Of a stretch of 36,628 bases of DNA, positions 7,610 through 14,198 are shown piece after piece (position 1 is the stretch's first letter; the number at the start of each line of letters is the position of its first letter). The position numbers and the translations under genes are program-made. Origin of the DNA: Alphaproteobacteria bacterium (lineage in GTDB: Bacteria > Pseudomonadota > Alphaproteobacteria > Rhodobacterales > Rhodobacteraceae); contig JAUHWP010000019.1 in assembly GCA_030424645.1 (NCBI GenBank), positions 1 through 36,628 on the forward strand, in the 5' to 3' direction. Below the pieces are notes generated by a model. The model saw only the letters and a list, made by a program, of their open reading frames with translations. It was not told where the DNA came from and made no database searches.

Positions 7610-8513
7610 CCCGACCGATCCAAGGCAACTGCCGGGCGCTGACCCGCATACGGGCAATCGCCAGGTCGATCCGGTCACCGGATACGACACGACGGGGCAT
7701 GACTGGGGCGGCATCACCGAGCTGAATACCGCGTTTCCGAAGATCGTCATCTGGGCGCTGGTGCTGACCTTCCTGTATTCGGTGGTGGCCTGGATTTTGC
7801 TGCCAGCCTGGCCGACAGGGCGCGATTACACGCGCGGGCTTCTGGGGTTGGATCAGGGCACACAAGCGGTCGAGGGCTATCGCAAACTCAACGATGGCCG
7901 GAAGGATTGGCTGTCGCGGTTTGCGGGCGACGATCTTGCAGCCTTGCAGTCCGATTCAGATTTGATGGCAACGGCAATGCCCGCCGCCGCGCGCCTGTTT
8001 GCGGATAACTGCGCGGCCTGCCACGGCACGACCGGACAGGGCGGGCCGGGTTTTCCGGTGCTTTCGGACGGGACATGGTTGTGGAGCGGCGATGCGGACG
8101 AAATCGCCACGACAATTCGCCACGGCATCAACGCTGACGACCCCGATACCCGCTTTGCGGAAATGCCTGTCTTTGACTGGCTTGAAGGGGCGGAGCGGAC
8201 GGCTCTGGCGCAGTTTGTTTCGGATTTGCCGAACGGGCCTGCGGATTTCGAAAGCCCCGTCGGCACGCTTTTCATCGACAATTGCAGTTCCTGCCATGGC
8301 GACACCGGCGACGGCGGTCTTGGGATCGGCGCGCCATCACTCACGGACACGGTGGCGATCTATGGTCAGGATGCGGAAACGGTGATGGAAACCTTGCTGA
8401 AAGGACGTCGAGGCGTGATGCCCGCATGGTCGGGTCGCATGTCGGATGCCGAAATCAACCTTCTGACCCTTTACGTCGCACATCTTGGTCAACCGGGCGG
8501 GGTGGCGCAATGA
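7602..8513 (+). CDS. ccoP: cbb3-type cytochrome c oxidase subunit III (CcoP), dihaem cytochrome c
   Basis: 303 residues. The N-terminal part has the CcoP signature (TTGHDWGGITELNTAFP) and one membrane span (about 47-68). Two cytochrome c domains follow, with CAACH (Cys137, Cys140, His141) and CSSCH (Cys228, Cys231, His232) and candidate axial methionines (RFAEMPVF near 188 and RGVMPAW later). It takes electrons from soluble cytochromes or the bc1 complex. ATG 7602 overlaps the ccoQ end by eight bases; the reading from 7557 is an extension inside ccoQ. The stop overlaps the next small gene (ATGA). Confidence 0.95.
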   Translation: MSNPTDPRQLPGADPHTGNRQVDPVTGYDTTGHDWGGITELNTAFPKIVIWALVLTFLYSVVAWILLPAWPTGRDYTRGLLGLDQGTQAVEGYRKLNDGRKDWLSRFAGDDLAALQSDSDLMATAMPAAARLFADNCAACHGTTGQGGPGFPVLSDGTWLWSGDADEIATTIRHGINADDPDTRFAEMPVFDWLEGAERTALAQFVSDLPNGPADFESPVGTLFIDNCSSCHGDTGDGGLGIGAPSLTDTVAIYGQDAETVMETLLKGRRGVMPAWSGRMSDAEINLLTLYVAHLGQPGGVAQ

Positions 8514-8668
8514 CGCCGCGTGTTCAGAAACGGTTGGCGGTCGGGGCCGCGCTGACCGTTGTCGCCCTGTTTGCCGGGGCGAACCTGCACCTGTTGACGG
8601 TTGCCCTGCAATCCCAGCCCGAGTGCCGGGAGGCCGCGGATCTGATCCCGGCCAAACGGGCCTGCTGA
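8510..8668 (+). CDS. Small membrane protein of the oxidase operon, unknown function
   Basis: 52 residues. A short basic N-terminus (TPRVQKR) leads into one hydrophobic helix (about 9-33) and a tail with two cysteines (SQPECREAADLIP and a C-terminal RAC). It begins within the ccoP stop (ATGA), so it is made with the oxidase. I recognise no family. CcoH would be much longer, so it is not that. It could be an assembly or stabilising factor; the paired cysteines in the likely periplasmic tail would suit a redox or copper role, but this is a guess. Confidence 0.7.
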   Translation: MTPRVQKRLAVGAALTVVALFAGANLHLLTVALQSQPECREAADLIPAKRAC

Positions 8669-8681
8669 GAAGGAGAACGGG

Positions 8682-9479
8682 ATGCTGGAACCACTACCGA
8701 CCCTTCGCCGCCCGAAACGGACCGAGTCGCCATATGCACGCCACCTGCCGATGTCGGCCGCCCAGGGCTGGCTGGCAAAAGGGTGGCGGGACGTGCGGAT
8801 GGCACCGGCATCCAGCCTGGCCTATGGCTTGTTTCTGACCCTGATCTCGTACGCCGTTCTGTGGATACTCCATGCAAGCCATATGCTGTATCTGGCGCTG
8901 CCCGCGATTTCGGGCTTTCTGATCGTTGGACCCTTTCTGGCGATCGGCCTGTACGAAAAAAGCCGCAAACAGGCGGCAGGCGACGGGGTTACGCTTTCCG
9001 AGATCCTTGCCTTTCGGCCCGCCTCGGGTGGGCAGCTGGCCTATGCGGGGCTGTTGCTTGGTCTGCTTGTCCTTTTCTGGCTTCGTGCCGCGGACCTGCT
9101 GTATGCCCTGTTTTTCGGCCTTACTCCTTTCCCGGGCGCAGAGGAGGCGTTGACCAATGCGTTGACGACGCCCCGGGGATGGGCGCTGATCGCGACGGGC
9201 ACCTTGGTGGGCGGGCTGTTCGCAGCCTTTGCCTTCGCGATCAGCGTCTTTTCGATTCCGATGCTGGTGTCGCGCAGGACCGATGCGCTGACCGCCATGG
9301 GTCTGAGTTTTGTCATGACGGTGCAGAATCTGCGCCTCATGCTGGTCTGGGGTCTGTTCGTCGCCCTGGGATTGGGCCTGTCGGTCGTGACCGGCCTGAT
9401 TGGGCTGATCGTCCTGTTCCCTGTTCTGGGTCATGGCACATGGCACGCCTGTCAGGCGATCGTGGAGGGTGAAGATTGA
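8682..9479 (+). CDS. DUF2189 integral membrane protein
   Basis: 265 residues with about six hydrophobic spans. The start of the membrane region (GWRDVRMAPASSLAYGLFLT) and the LVGPF-like loop (FLIVGPFLAIGLYEKSR) fit the DUF2189 family of predicted membrane proteins, which has no assigned biochemical role. ATG 8682 has an AAGGAGAACGG ribosome site. Its stop overlaps ccoS (TTGA, 9476-9479). DUF2189 proteins often sit near cytochrome oxidase genes as far as I recall, which suits a role in oxidase assembly or membrane organisation. Confidence 0.8.
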   Translation: MLEPLPTLRRPKRTESPYARHLPMSAAQGWLAKGWRDVRMAPASSLAYGLFLTLISYAVLWILHASHMLYLALPAISGFLIVGPFLAIGLYEKSRKQAAGDGVTLSEILAFRPASGGQLAYAGLLLGLLVLFWLRAADLLYALFFGLTPFPGAEEALTNALTTPRGWALIATGTLVGGLFAAFAFAISVFSIPMLVSRRTDALTAMGLSFVMTVQNLRLMLVWGLFVALGLGLSVVTGLIGLIVLFPVLGHGTWHACQAIVEGED

Positions 9480-9676
9480 GCCTTCTGCTTCTCATACCGC
9501 TTTCGATCGGACTTGGCCTGTTGGGGCTGTGCGCCTTCCTTTGGGCGCTCAGGACCGGACAGTTCGATGATCCCGATGGTGCCGCATGGCGCGTCATTCC
9601 CCCTGAATACCCACTTGAAACGGAAGGAAAGAACGATGACAACCTGGCTCCCAACGCTCAAGACCGCAACGCCTGA
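9476..9676 (+). CDS. ccoS: cbb3-type oxidase maturation protein CcoS
   Basis: 66 residues. One N-terminal membrane span is followed by the family motif FLWALRTGQFDDPDGAAWR, diagnostic for CcoS. CcoS is needed to insert haem b and copper into CcoN. The start is TTG 9476, overlapping the DUF2189 stop by four bases; no ATG is available before the conserved helix. The C-terminal tail is somewhat long and overlaps the following HTHP gene by 41 bases. Its presence without ccoG, ccoH and ccoI implies that those factors come from another locus. Confidence 0.9.
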   Translation: MSLLLLIPLSIGLGLLGLCAFLWALRTGQFDDPDGAAWRVIPPEYPLETEGKNDDNLAPNAQDRNA

Positions 9677-9869
9677 AGAGGGGTATGACCTTGCTGTCAA
9701 ACTCGCACGCGTTGCCGTGAAGCTGACCCAGCCCGACGCAGGGGTGCGCGACCGGTTGCGACCGGAATATGCCGAGGATTCCGACGCCCTGATTGCTGTC
9801 AGTCAGGTGGTGGCGACCCATTTCGCCACTGTCGCGGCTGCAAACGGATATTGGCGGGACAATACATGA
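9636..9869 (+). CDS. Hexameric tyrosine-coordinated haem protein (HTHP)
   Basis: 77 residues. The sequence (WLPTLKTATPEEGYDLAVKL, then RDRLRPEYAEDSDALIAVSQ) matches what I know of HTHP, first described from the marine roseobacter Silicibacter pomeroyi. HTHP is a small protein that forms hexamers with one haem per subunit bound by a tyrosine, and it shows peroxidase and catalase activity. The candidate haem ligand here is Tyr45. ATG 9636 has a strong GGAAGGAAAG site and lies within the end of ccoS. Its place in an NsrR-headed oxidase operon suggests a role in peroxide or NO stress at the oxidase; that link is inferred. Confidence 0.82.
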   Translation: MTTWLPTLKTATPEEGYDLAVKLARVAVKLTQPDAGVRDRLRPEYAEDSDALIAVSQVVATHFATVAAANGYWRDNT

Positions 9870-10141
9870 GCGACGTTGAACGAAACGGGGACCGGTTCAT
9901 CGTGGACGCCATGGTGCTGGCCGACGCGTTTGGCCTGTCCCCCGAAGAAACACGGACCCGGATGCAGGGCGGTCAGATCGCGTCGCTTTGCGAACAGGGT
10001 CAGGACAAGGACGCGGGGCGTTGGCGATTGACATTTCGCCACCAGGGCCGCGCGCTGCGCCTGACCGTGGATGCCGATGGTAAGATCATAAGCAAGAGCA
10101 CTTACCCGGTGGGTCATCAGAACACGGTCGCAGAGGCGTGA
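9866..10141 (+). CDS. Small conserved protein, probably DUF6522
   Basis: 91 residues, soluble, starting at ATG 9866 inside the HTHP stop (ATGA). It has an N-terminal segment that looks like a short helical reader (FIVDAMVLADAFGLSPEETR) and a C-terminal part with RWRLTFRHQGRALRLTVDAD. I think this is the DUF6522 family, which lacks an assigned function, but I cannot confirm it. A single cysteine (SLCEQG) is present. Coupling to HTHP suggests that the two proteins act together. Confidence 0.65.
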   Translation: MSDVERNGDRFIVDAMVLADAFGLSPEETRTRMQGGQIASLCEQGQDKDAGRWRLTFRHQGRALRLTVDADGKIISKSTYPVGHQNTVAEA

Positions 10142-10152
10142 TCGCAGGCGAT

Positions 10153-10195
10153 ACTGCGTGATGAATATGATCGCAACGTCCGGCAATCACGCAGT
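10153..10195. repeat. 10-bp inverted repeat after the oxidase operon
   Basis: ACTGCGTGAT (10153-10162) and its exact complement ATCACGCAGT (10186-10195) are separated by 23 bases, starting 12 bases after the stop of the last operon gene. It could be a weak terminator stem or a protein-binding dyad. There is no T-run, so classical intrinsic termination is not supported. Confidence 0.4.
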
Positions 10196-10240
10196 CCCCG
10201 GTCATCTGGCGCCTTTGGCCTTGTGAAAACCGCACCGATC

Positions 10241-10268
10241 GCCCATCTTCGAACTCTCGAAGACGGGC
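10241..10268. promoter_or_regulatory. Near-perfect 28-base dyad before the HTH/substrate-binding regulator
   Basis: Arms GCCCATCTTCGA (10241-10252) and TCGAAGACGGGC (10257-10268) pair at 11 of 12 positions around a 4-base loop. The dyad ends six bases before ATG 10275 and includes part of the ribosome-binding region. It could be an autoregulatory operator or an RNA hairpin that limits translation. Nothing in the sequence separates the two options. Confidence 0.5.
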
Positions 10269-10274
10269 AAGGTG

Positions 10275-11156
10275 ATGCCACAAGACCACAAACGCGATGT
10301 TCCGAGTTATTTGACCACCAAAGAGGTGGCAGAGCTGCTGCGCGTGAAGGAACGCAAGGTCTATGACCTTGCCGCCGCGGGCGAAATTCCGCATCGGCGC
10401 ATCACGGGCAAGCTGATCTTTCCAAGGGCCGAGTTGCTGGGCTGGATCAACGGGGATGACGCCCCCGTGACGGGTGCGCGCCCTGCGGTGCTGACCGGGT
10501 CGCATGATCCGCTGCTGGAATGGGCGGTGCGCGAAAGCGGATCGGGGCTGGCCACGCTGTTCAACGGCAGCCGTGCCGGGCTTGACTGTTTCGGCGATGG
10601 GCAGGCCGCGCTGACCGGGCTGCACATTCCCGGCGGGACGGATTGGAATGTGGATATCGTGGCGGCGCAGGGGATACCCAACTGCGTTCTGATTTCATGG
10701 GCCAAGCGCGCGCGGGGGCTGGTTCTGTCACCGGACACCGCCGACACCATCACGGGTATGGCCGATCTGAAGGGCAAGCGTGTCGTGCAGCGCCAGCCCG
10801 GTGCCGGAGGGGCGACGTTTTTCGAAGGCATGCTGAAGCGTGAAGGGGTTGATCCCTGCGACCTGCAAATGGTTGGCGGCCTAGCCTATACCGAACACGA
10901 GGCCGCGGCCTCGGTCGCTGCGGGAGAGGCGGACGCCGCCACGGGGATCGAGGCGATGGCCCGCCAGTTCAGCCTTGGTTTCCTGCCTTTGACCGAAGAG
11001 CGGTTTGACCTTCTGATCGACCGGCACAGCTATTTCACGCCGCCGGTGCAGGCCCTTCTGGCCTTTGCCCGCACGCCTGCCTGTCATGAAAAGGCGGCGC
11101 AGATGGGCGGCTATGATCTGGAGGAGCTGGGCGTGGTGCGCTGGTTGCCGGACTGA
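10275..11156 (+). CDS. One-component regulator: excisionase-type HTH plus periplasmic-binding-protein-like domain
   Basis: 293 residues. Residues about 10-60 are a MerR-superfamily/excisionase helix-turn-helix (YLTTKEVAELLRVKERKVYD, then KLIFPRAELLGWI). The rest is a PBP-like domain of the type found in molybdate/tungstate-responsive regulators (for example GADAATGIEAM-like and LKGKRVVQRQPGAGG segments). No signal peptide is present, so it senses its ligand in the cytoplasm. It is convergent with the tupBCA tungstate importer and close to formate dehydrogenase, so tungstate, molybdate or a pterin cofactor are plausible ligands. A GTG at 10272 is also possible; ATG 10275 sits better behind GGGCAAGG. 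Confidence 0.82.
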   Translation: MPQDHKRDVPSYLTTKEVAELLRVKERKVYDLAAAGEIPHRRITGKLIFPRAELLGWINGDDAPVTGARPAVLTGSHDPLLEWAVRESGSGLATLFNGSRAGLDCFGDGQAALTGLHIPGGTDWNVDIVAAQGIPNCVLISWAKRARGLVLSPDTADTITGMADLKGKRVVQRQPGAGGATFFEGMLKREGVDPCDLQMVGGLAYTEHEAAASVAAGEADAATGIEAMARQFSLGFLPLTEERFDLLIDRHSYFTPPVQALLAFARTPACHEKAAQMGGYDLEELGVVRWLPD

Positions 11157-11213
11157 CCATCGGACCGGACGCGCCGCCAGAGGGGTGCGCCCGGTTGTCA
11201 GGTTGGGGTCAGG

Positions 11214-12038
11214 TCACTGGGCGTTCGGGAAGAACAGTTGCTGGCCATCCACTTTGTAGGAGGCAATTGCCTCTTGCCCTTCGTCCGACAGGACCCAATC
11301 GACGAATTGTTGCCCCAGGTCGGCTTTCACATTGGGGTGTTTTTCCGGGTTCACCAGGATGATGCCATACTGGTTGAACATCTTTTCATCACCCTCGATG
11401 GCGATCTGGTAATCCCCCTTGTTGCCGAAGCTGATCCAGGTGGCGCGGTCGGTCATGATATAGGCGCCCATGCCGGTGCCCGTATTCAGGGTGGCGCCCA
11501 TGCCCGAACCGGTCTCGCGATACCAGCCGCCCGAAGCTGCGCCCACATCGACACCGGCTTCGGCCCAAAGCCCCAGTTCGGCCTTGTGGGTGCCGCTGTC
11601 GTCCCCGCGCGAGGCAAAGGGTGCTTCGGTCTCGGCAATCATGGTCAGCGCGGCAACGGCATCCGACATGCCAGCCACACCCGCAGGGTCTGCGGGCGGG
11701 CCGACAATGACGAAGTCGTTATACATGACGTCGCTGCGGCTGACGCCCTGACCGTCGGCGACGAACTTCTCTTCCGCCGGTTTCGCGTGGACAAACAGCA
11801 CATCGCCATCCCCATTGGCGGCGTTCTTGATCGCCTGACCGGTTCCCACGGCAACCACGCGCACCTCGATCCCCGTTTTGTCGGTGAATATCGGCAGGAT
11901 GTGGTCGAACAATCCCGAATTCTGGGTCGAGGTGGTGGATTGCACAACGATGAAATCCTCTTGTGCCGCGGCGGGACCTGCGAGGCCGAGGGCCAGAAGG
12001 CCAGCGGCGGCAAAGCCAAGGAAACTGCGTCTGAACAT
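11214..12038 (-). CDS. tupA: Tungstate ABC transporter substrate-binding protein TupA
   Basis: 274 residues. The mature part begins with the TupA pattern (VVQSTTSTQNSGLFDHILP, then GTGQAIKNAANGDGDVLFVH). TupA binds tungstate with very high affinity in the periplasm; ModA-type molybdate proteins differ in these motifs. The signal peptide ends near AAAQED and carries FRRSFLG, a possible twin-arginine motif. ATG 12038 is preceded by AGGAG seven bases away; ATG 12044 is too close to that site. It is the last gene of the tup operon on this strand, 31 bases after tupC. Confidence 0.9.
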   Translation of the reverse strand: MFRRSFLGFAAAGLLALGLAGPAAAQEDFIVVQSTTSTQNSGLFDHILPIFTDKTGIEVRVVAVGTGQAIKNAANGDGDVLFVHAKPAEEKFVADGQGVSRSDVMYNDFVIVGPPADPAGVAGMSDAVAALTMIAETEAPFASRGDDSGTHKAELGLWAEAGVDVGAASGGWYRETGSGMGATLNTGTGMGAYIMTDRATWISFGNKGDYQIAIEGDEKMFNQYGIILVNPEKHPNVKADLGQQFVDWVLSDEGQEAIASYKVDGQQLFFPNAQ

Positions 12039-12069
12039 GATCATACTCCTATCATGATTGGTGTTTTTG

Positions 12070-12864
12070 TCAGGGGGTTGCAGGAACGAACAGGCGACCG
12101 CCAAGCCATGCCCGCGCAGCCTGGGATCGCGGGTTGTCCAGCACTTGTGCAACCGGTCCGGTTTCGACCACCCGTCCGCCATGCAGGAAGACCAGATCGT
12201 CGCCCAGCCTGCGGGCCTGGCCCGCGTCATGCGTGACCACGATAATCGTCGTGCCGGTTTCACGCGCGTCTTCGATCATCTGTTCGATGGCCTGGGTCGA
12301 CGCGGGGTCGAGGCTGGCGGTCGGTTCATCCAGAAACAGCATACGCGGCGCGCAGACCAGGGCGCGCGCCATTGCAAGGCGCTGTTGTTCGCCACCCGAC
12401 AGGACGCGGGCGGGCTTGTCCTTCAACGCATCAAGGCGTGCCAGCGCAATCGCCTCGGTTTCGCGGGTCTTGCGTTCGGCGCCGCGCAGGCCGCGCACCG
12501 ACAGCGCAAAGCGCAGGTTCGCCATCACCGAGCGACGCAGCATCACCGGACGCTGGAACACCATGGCCTGTTGCTGTCGCGCCGCGGCGTCCAGGGGACG
12601 TTCCTGCCATCGGACTTCGCCGCCGGTTGGGGTGATCAATCCGTGCAGAAGGCGCAGCAGCAGGCTTTTACCGCTGCCGTTGGCCCCCATGATCACGGTG
12701 CAGCGGCCCGGGTGGATATGCAGGTCGATCCCGTCGATCAGCCTTTGCCCGCCTGCGTCAAAACACAGGCCGCGCGCTGTCATCAGCGGCGCCGGGCCCA
12801 CCGCCCCGGTGCGCGCCAGCGGGGCGCGCTTTCGTTCGGATATGTTTACGACCGCCTCAGACAT
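12070..12864 (-). CDS. tupC: Tungstate ABC transporter ATP-binding protein TupC
   Basis: 264 residues. It has Walker A (GANGSGKS, about 60-67), signature LSGGEQQRLAMA, Walker B MLFLDEPTASLD and a switch histidine in VVTHD. It energises tungstate uptake together with TupB. The N-terminus carries about 25 extra basic and flexible residues before the core. Its start overlaps the tupB stop by eight bases (12857-12864), so expression is coupled. All catalytic motifs look intact. Confidence 0.9.
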   Translation of the reverse strand: MSEAVVNISERKRAPLARTGAVGPAPLMTARGLCFDAGGQRLIDGIDLHIHPGRCTVIMGANGSGKSLLLRLLHGLITPTGGEVRWQERPLDAAARQQQAMVFQRPVMLRRSVMANLRFALSVRGLRGAERKTRETEAIALARLDALKDKPARVLSGGEQQRLAMARALVCAPRMLFLDEPTASLDPASTQAIEQMIEDARETGTTIIVVTHDAGQARRLGDDLVFLHGGRVVETGPVAQVLDNPRSQAARAWLGGRLFVPATP

Positions 12865-13564
12865 AGGCTGCCCGCGCCGCCGTGCCGCGAATGGCCATCA
12901 AGAGGCCGTTCACGATCACCGCGATGGTCAGAAGGATCATTCCCAGCGCCAGCGCCAGTTGCAGGTTGCCCTTCGAGGTTTCCAGCGCAATCGTTGTCGT
13001 CATCACGCGGGTGACGTGATTGATGTTGCCGCCGACGATGATGACTGCGCCCACCTCGGCCACGGCGCGGCCGAACCCGGCCAGTGCCACGGTCAGAAGG
13101 CTGTATCGCGCATCCCAAAGCAGCGCCAGCACCCGGTCAAGTGGGCCGACACCCAGCGATGTGAACTGTTCGGAATATTCGTTGTAAAGGTCTTCGATCA
13201 CCTGCCGGCTCAGCGCGGCGACGATGGGCGTGACAAGGATGGTTTGGGCGATCACCATCGCCGTGGGGGAGTAAAGCAACCCCAGCACGCCCAGGGGCCC
13301 GGCGGCAGACAGCATCAGATAGACCAGAAGGCCGACGACGACGGGTGGCAGGCCCATCATGGTATTCATCACCACGATCACACCCGCGCGCAGGGGGAAA
13401 CGGAAAGCCCCGACCGTGGCACCCAGCGGAAAGCCGATCAGGCAGGCCACGGCCACCGCCGACAATGTCACTCGCAGGGACAGCACGATGATCTCGATCA
13501 CATCGGGATCCCCGGACAGGATCAGGCCCAATGCCTCGGCCATGATTGCTGAAAAGCTCTCCAT
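12857..13564 (-). CDS. tupB: Tungstate ABC transporter permease TupB
   Basis: 235 residues with about five or six membrane spans. The cytoplasmic loop near residues 140-170 (SLGVGPLDRVLALLWDARYS, then GRAVAEVGAVIIVGGN) is typical of TupB/WtpB-type permeases. It begins at ATG 13564 behind GGGAAGGA. It is the first tup gene and lies on the same strand as the DUF6505 gene 136 bases upstream, so read-through from the Fe-S accessory operon is possible. A dyad covers the region just before the start. Confidence 0.9.
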   Translation of the reverse strand: MESFSAIMAEALGLILSGDPDVIEIIVLSLRVTLSAVAVACLIGFPLGATVGAFRFPLRAGVIVVMNTMMGLPPVVVGLLVYLMLSAAGPLGVLGLLYSPTAMVIAQTILVTPIVAALSRQVIEDLYNEYSEQFTSLGVGPLDRVLALLWDARYSLLTVALAGFGRAVAEVGAVIIVGGNINHVTRVMTTTIALETSKGNLQLALALGMILLTIAVIVNGLLMAIRGTAARAAYV

Positions 13565-13566
13565 TC

Positions 13567-13600
13567 GTGTATTCCTTCCCGTCGCAGGGAAATTTTACAC
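13567..13600. promoter_or_regulatory. 34-base interrupted dyad in the tupB leader
   Basis: On the plus strand the element reads GTGTA-N4-TTCCC-N6-GGGAA-N4-TACAC, with equal spacing on both sides. It starts three bases upstream of the tupB ATG and covers its ribosome site. In RNA the inner arms would form a short hairpin around the Shine-Dalgarno sequence. It may be the operator of a tungstate-responsive regulator or a translational control hairpin. A second small stem (CCTGT/ACAGG, 13622-13636) lies just upstream. Confidence 0.5.
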
Positions 13601-13700
13601 AAGAACGCACAATAATCTATCCCTGTTTCCGACAGGTCGGGGGAAGGCGCCGACGCCGGAGCCTGTTGAAGTCTGAAAAGGTCGGGAAAAGGCGGACGCG

Positions 13701-14198
13701 TCAGGCCCCGGATTTGTCCGGGCTGGCAGGGGTGGCGTGGATGGCGAATTGCTCCAACCCGGCATCCCGCGCTTCGATCACGCGATAGGTTTCGCGCACG
13801 CCAGCCTGGGTCAACGCGCGGGCGACGGTCAGCAGGGTGTTGGCCGCGTGTTCGTCGCACAGGTCAGCCATCTGCGAAAGCTCCTCCAGCGCGACATGGC
13901 GTGCCACCTCGGCCGAGGGGGCGCCGTAGATGTCAACGAAATGCTGCGCCAGTCGGTCGGCCAGCATGTCATGTTCGGCAGGCTCGATCCGGGTGACGGC
14001 AACGAAGGTGACGCGGCCAAAGGTCTCGCACCCCAGCCAGCCATTGGCGAAGGCCTGCCGCGCCTTGCCTGCCAGGTCGGCCTCGCCCCAGTTCGAGAAC
14101 TCGAACCCGCCCGATATGCACCATTCGCCGGTGCGGGCCGGGTTGTGAAAAACGCGGGTGTCGCTTTCGTCGAAATGGATCGCGCGGGCAAGTTTCAT
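13701..14198 (-). CDS. DUF6505-like conserved protein of the formate dehydrogenase locus
   Basis: 165 residues, soluble, no clear catalytic motif. It starts MKLARAIHFDESDTRVFH and contains a conserved-looking GEWCISGGFEFSNW stretch. I associate it with the DUF6505 family seen next to formate dehydrogenase genes in Rhodobacterales; the name is from memory. It overlaps the preceding ligase-like gene by four bases (ATGA) and is the last gene of the Mrp/multi-ferredoxin operon. Two short cysteine-containing spots (EWCIS, ADLCDEH) are present. The function is unknown. Confidence 0.7.
   Translation of the reverse strand: MKLARAIHFDESDTRVFHNPARTGEWCISGGFEFSNWGEADLAGKARQAFANGWLGCETFGRVTFVAVTRIEPAEHDMLADRLAQHFVDIYGAPSAEVARHVALEELSQMADLCDEHAANTLLTVARALTQAGVRETYRVIEARDAGLEQFAIHATPASPDKSGA

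Noticed and set aside
5090-9676. Idea that the oxidase operon encodes a nitric oxide reductase instead of a cbb3 oxidase, given the NsrR neighbour
   Set aside because: CcoN keeps the cbb3 tyrosine (Tyr315), and CcoO, CcoQ, CcoP and CcoS are all present. There is no NorC, NorD or NorQ gene. The motifs are cbb3-like throughout.
12039-12263. N-terminal extension of TupA up to 12263
   Set aside because: The extension overlaps tupC, is not signal-peptide-like, and ATG 12038 has a well-placed AGGAG site before a clear signal peptide.
13565-13700. Molybdenum-cofactor riboswitch upstream of tupB
   Set aside because: The region is short, and I can see only two small stems and none of the conserved multi-helix architecture. 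A simple dyad is the safer reading.
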